From assembly GCA_030433415.1 (NCBI GenBank), contig JAUIMF010000005.1:1-64000 (forward strand): a DNA stretch of 64,000 nt, read 5' to 3'. Below are positions 63,425-64,000 of this stretch, in pieces. Source of the DNA: Gammaproteobacteria bacterium (GTDB taxonomy: Bacteria > Pseudomonadota > Gammaproteobacteria > Pseudomonadales > Halieaceae). How positions within the stretch are numbered: position 1 is the stretch's first letter; every line of letters begins with the position of its first letter. Under the pieces are notes generated by a model. It made no database searches. It was not told the DNA's origin and was given only the letters and a program-made list of their open reading frames with translations. Made by a program: the position numbers and the translations under genes.

Positions 63425-64000
63425 TCAGGCCATATACATTCCACCGTTGATGTGGACGGTTTCGCCGGTGATATATCCGGCACCTTCACTACACAGGAAC
63501 GTCACCAGCGCGCCGATTTCATCGGCCTCACCAAGACGTCCCAGGGGAATTTGCGCGAGCATGGTATCTCGCTGATCGTCGGTCAGGGCGCGGGTCATAT
63601 CCGTATCGATGAATCCCGGTGCGACTGCATTGACGGTGATGTTGCGCGCACCGATCTCACGGGCAAGGGCGCGGGTGAAGCCAGCGGCGCCGGCCTTGGT
63701 CGCGGCGTAGTTGCTCTGCCCTGCGTTACCCATGGCACCCACAACCGAGGTGATGTTCACAATCCGCCCCCAACGCGCTTTGGTCATGCCCCGCAGCACG
63801 GCTTTGCTGGTGCGGTAGATGGCGTTGAGGTTCGTGTCCATCACATCCTGCCACTCGTCTTCTTTCATACGCATCAGGATGTTGTCGCGGGTAATGCCTG
63901 CGTTGTTCACCAGGATCAAGGGTGCGCCAAAGCGTTCCGTGATGGCGCCCAGCACTTCGTTGACGCTGTCGCTGTCGGCGACATTCAGGCGCATACCTGC
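63425..64000 (-). CDS. fabG: 3-oxoacyl-[ACP] reductase, N-terminus cut by window edge
   Basis: An SDR-family reductase that uses NADPH to reduce beta-ketoacyl-ACP. The frame runs open to the window edge, giving the last 191 residues; the N-terminal TGxxxGxG NADP motif lies outside. Visible are LVNNAGITRDNILMRMKE, the catalytic Ser in VNITSVVGAMGNAG, Tyr and Lys of SNYAATKAG, and NAVAPGFIDTDMTRAL. The C-terminus ITGETVHINGGMYMA is the FabG end. An internal ATG at 63994 is not the start. Confidence 0.97.
   Translation of the reverse strand, partial: AGMRLNVADSDSVNEVLGAITERFGAPLILVNNAGITRDNILMRMKEDEWQDVMDTNLNAIYRTSKAVLRGMTKARWGRIVNITSVVGAMGNAGQSNYAATKAGAAGFTRALAREIGARNITVNAVAPGFIDTDMTRALTDDQRDTMLAQIPLGRLGEADEIGALVTFLCSEGAGYITGETVHINGGMYMA

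Overview
The window is a piece of a gammaproteobacterial chromosome of roughly 60% GC. Gene content and order suggest a marine, Halieaceae/Cellvibrionales-like bacterium; this placement is an inference from synteny and protein flavour, not from a marker-gene comparison. Almost all of it is ordinary backbone: there are no rRNAs, integrases, insertion sequences, CRISPR arrays or complete mobile elements. One tRNA, tRNA-Leu(UAG), is present. Both ends cut a gene: ureC on the left and fabG on the right.

Layout. 1-3.05 kb (minus): the urease operon ureD-ureA-ureB-ureC. 3.05-6.5 kb (plus): a DUF3187 outer-membrane-type protein, a TauD/TfdA dioxygenase and a class III aminotransferase. 6.5-9.0 kb: a small AT-richer island with palindromes, a broken ORF and two unrecognised genes. 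9.0-16.7 kb: a HAD phosphatase, an EEP-family hydrolase, a DsbA/FrnE-like oxidoreductase, YjbQ, a persulfide-dioxygenase-like metallo-beta-lactamase coupled to a SulP transporter, SohB and NudC. 16.9-22.6 kb: NhaB, then the conserved block dnaQ-rnhA-yafS / gloB-mltD. 22.6-32.9 kb (minus): a four-gene run with an AddB-like Fe-S nuclease and a UvrD-like helicase-nuclease, followed by an RND efflux adaptor and pump. 33.1-42.6 kb: aroG, nfuA, metH, sulfite reductase with its DUF934 partner, and a CPA2 antiporter. 42.7-46.4 kb: the ETF system, etfBA divergent from ETF-ubiquinone oxidoreductase. 46.5-55.9 kb (minus): the proteostasis cluster tig-clpP-clpX-lon-hupB-ppiD, with a DUF1285 gene at its end. 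56-57.5 kb: tRNA-Leu, a GH84-type glycosidase and a candidate small RNA. 57.8-64 kb (minus): the fatty-acid/replication cluster fabG-acpP-fabF-pabC-mltG-tmk-holB-pilZ.

How the genes fit together. The tig-to-ppiD block supplies co-translational folding, ATP-dependent proteolysis, a nucleoid protein and a periplasmic chaperone. The fab block makes and elongates acyl chains, with folate, cell-wall and replication genes attached. EtfBA passes electrons from acyl-CoA and other dehydrogenases to ETF-QO and the quinone pool. CysI and MetH supply sulfide and methionine, and NfuA supports Fe-S enzymes, several of which (CysI, ETF-QO, the AddB-like nuclease) are encoded nearby.

Most interesting non-coding signals: (i) an orphan, hairpin-rich plus-strand transcript candidate ending in a strong intrinsic terminator at 57.5 kb; (ii) six tandem copies of a 17-bp unit between the hupB stop codon and its terminator; (iii) a promoter, hairpin and 5-codon ORF in the metH leader; (iv) ureD and the DUF3187 gene sharing a CATG at their start codons. 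I saw no clearly new multi-gene system. The sRNA candidate, the hupB 3' repeat array and the 6.5-9 kb island are the parts that known families explain least.
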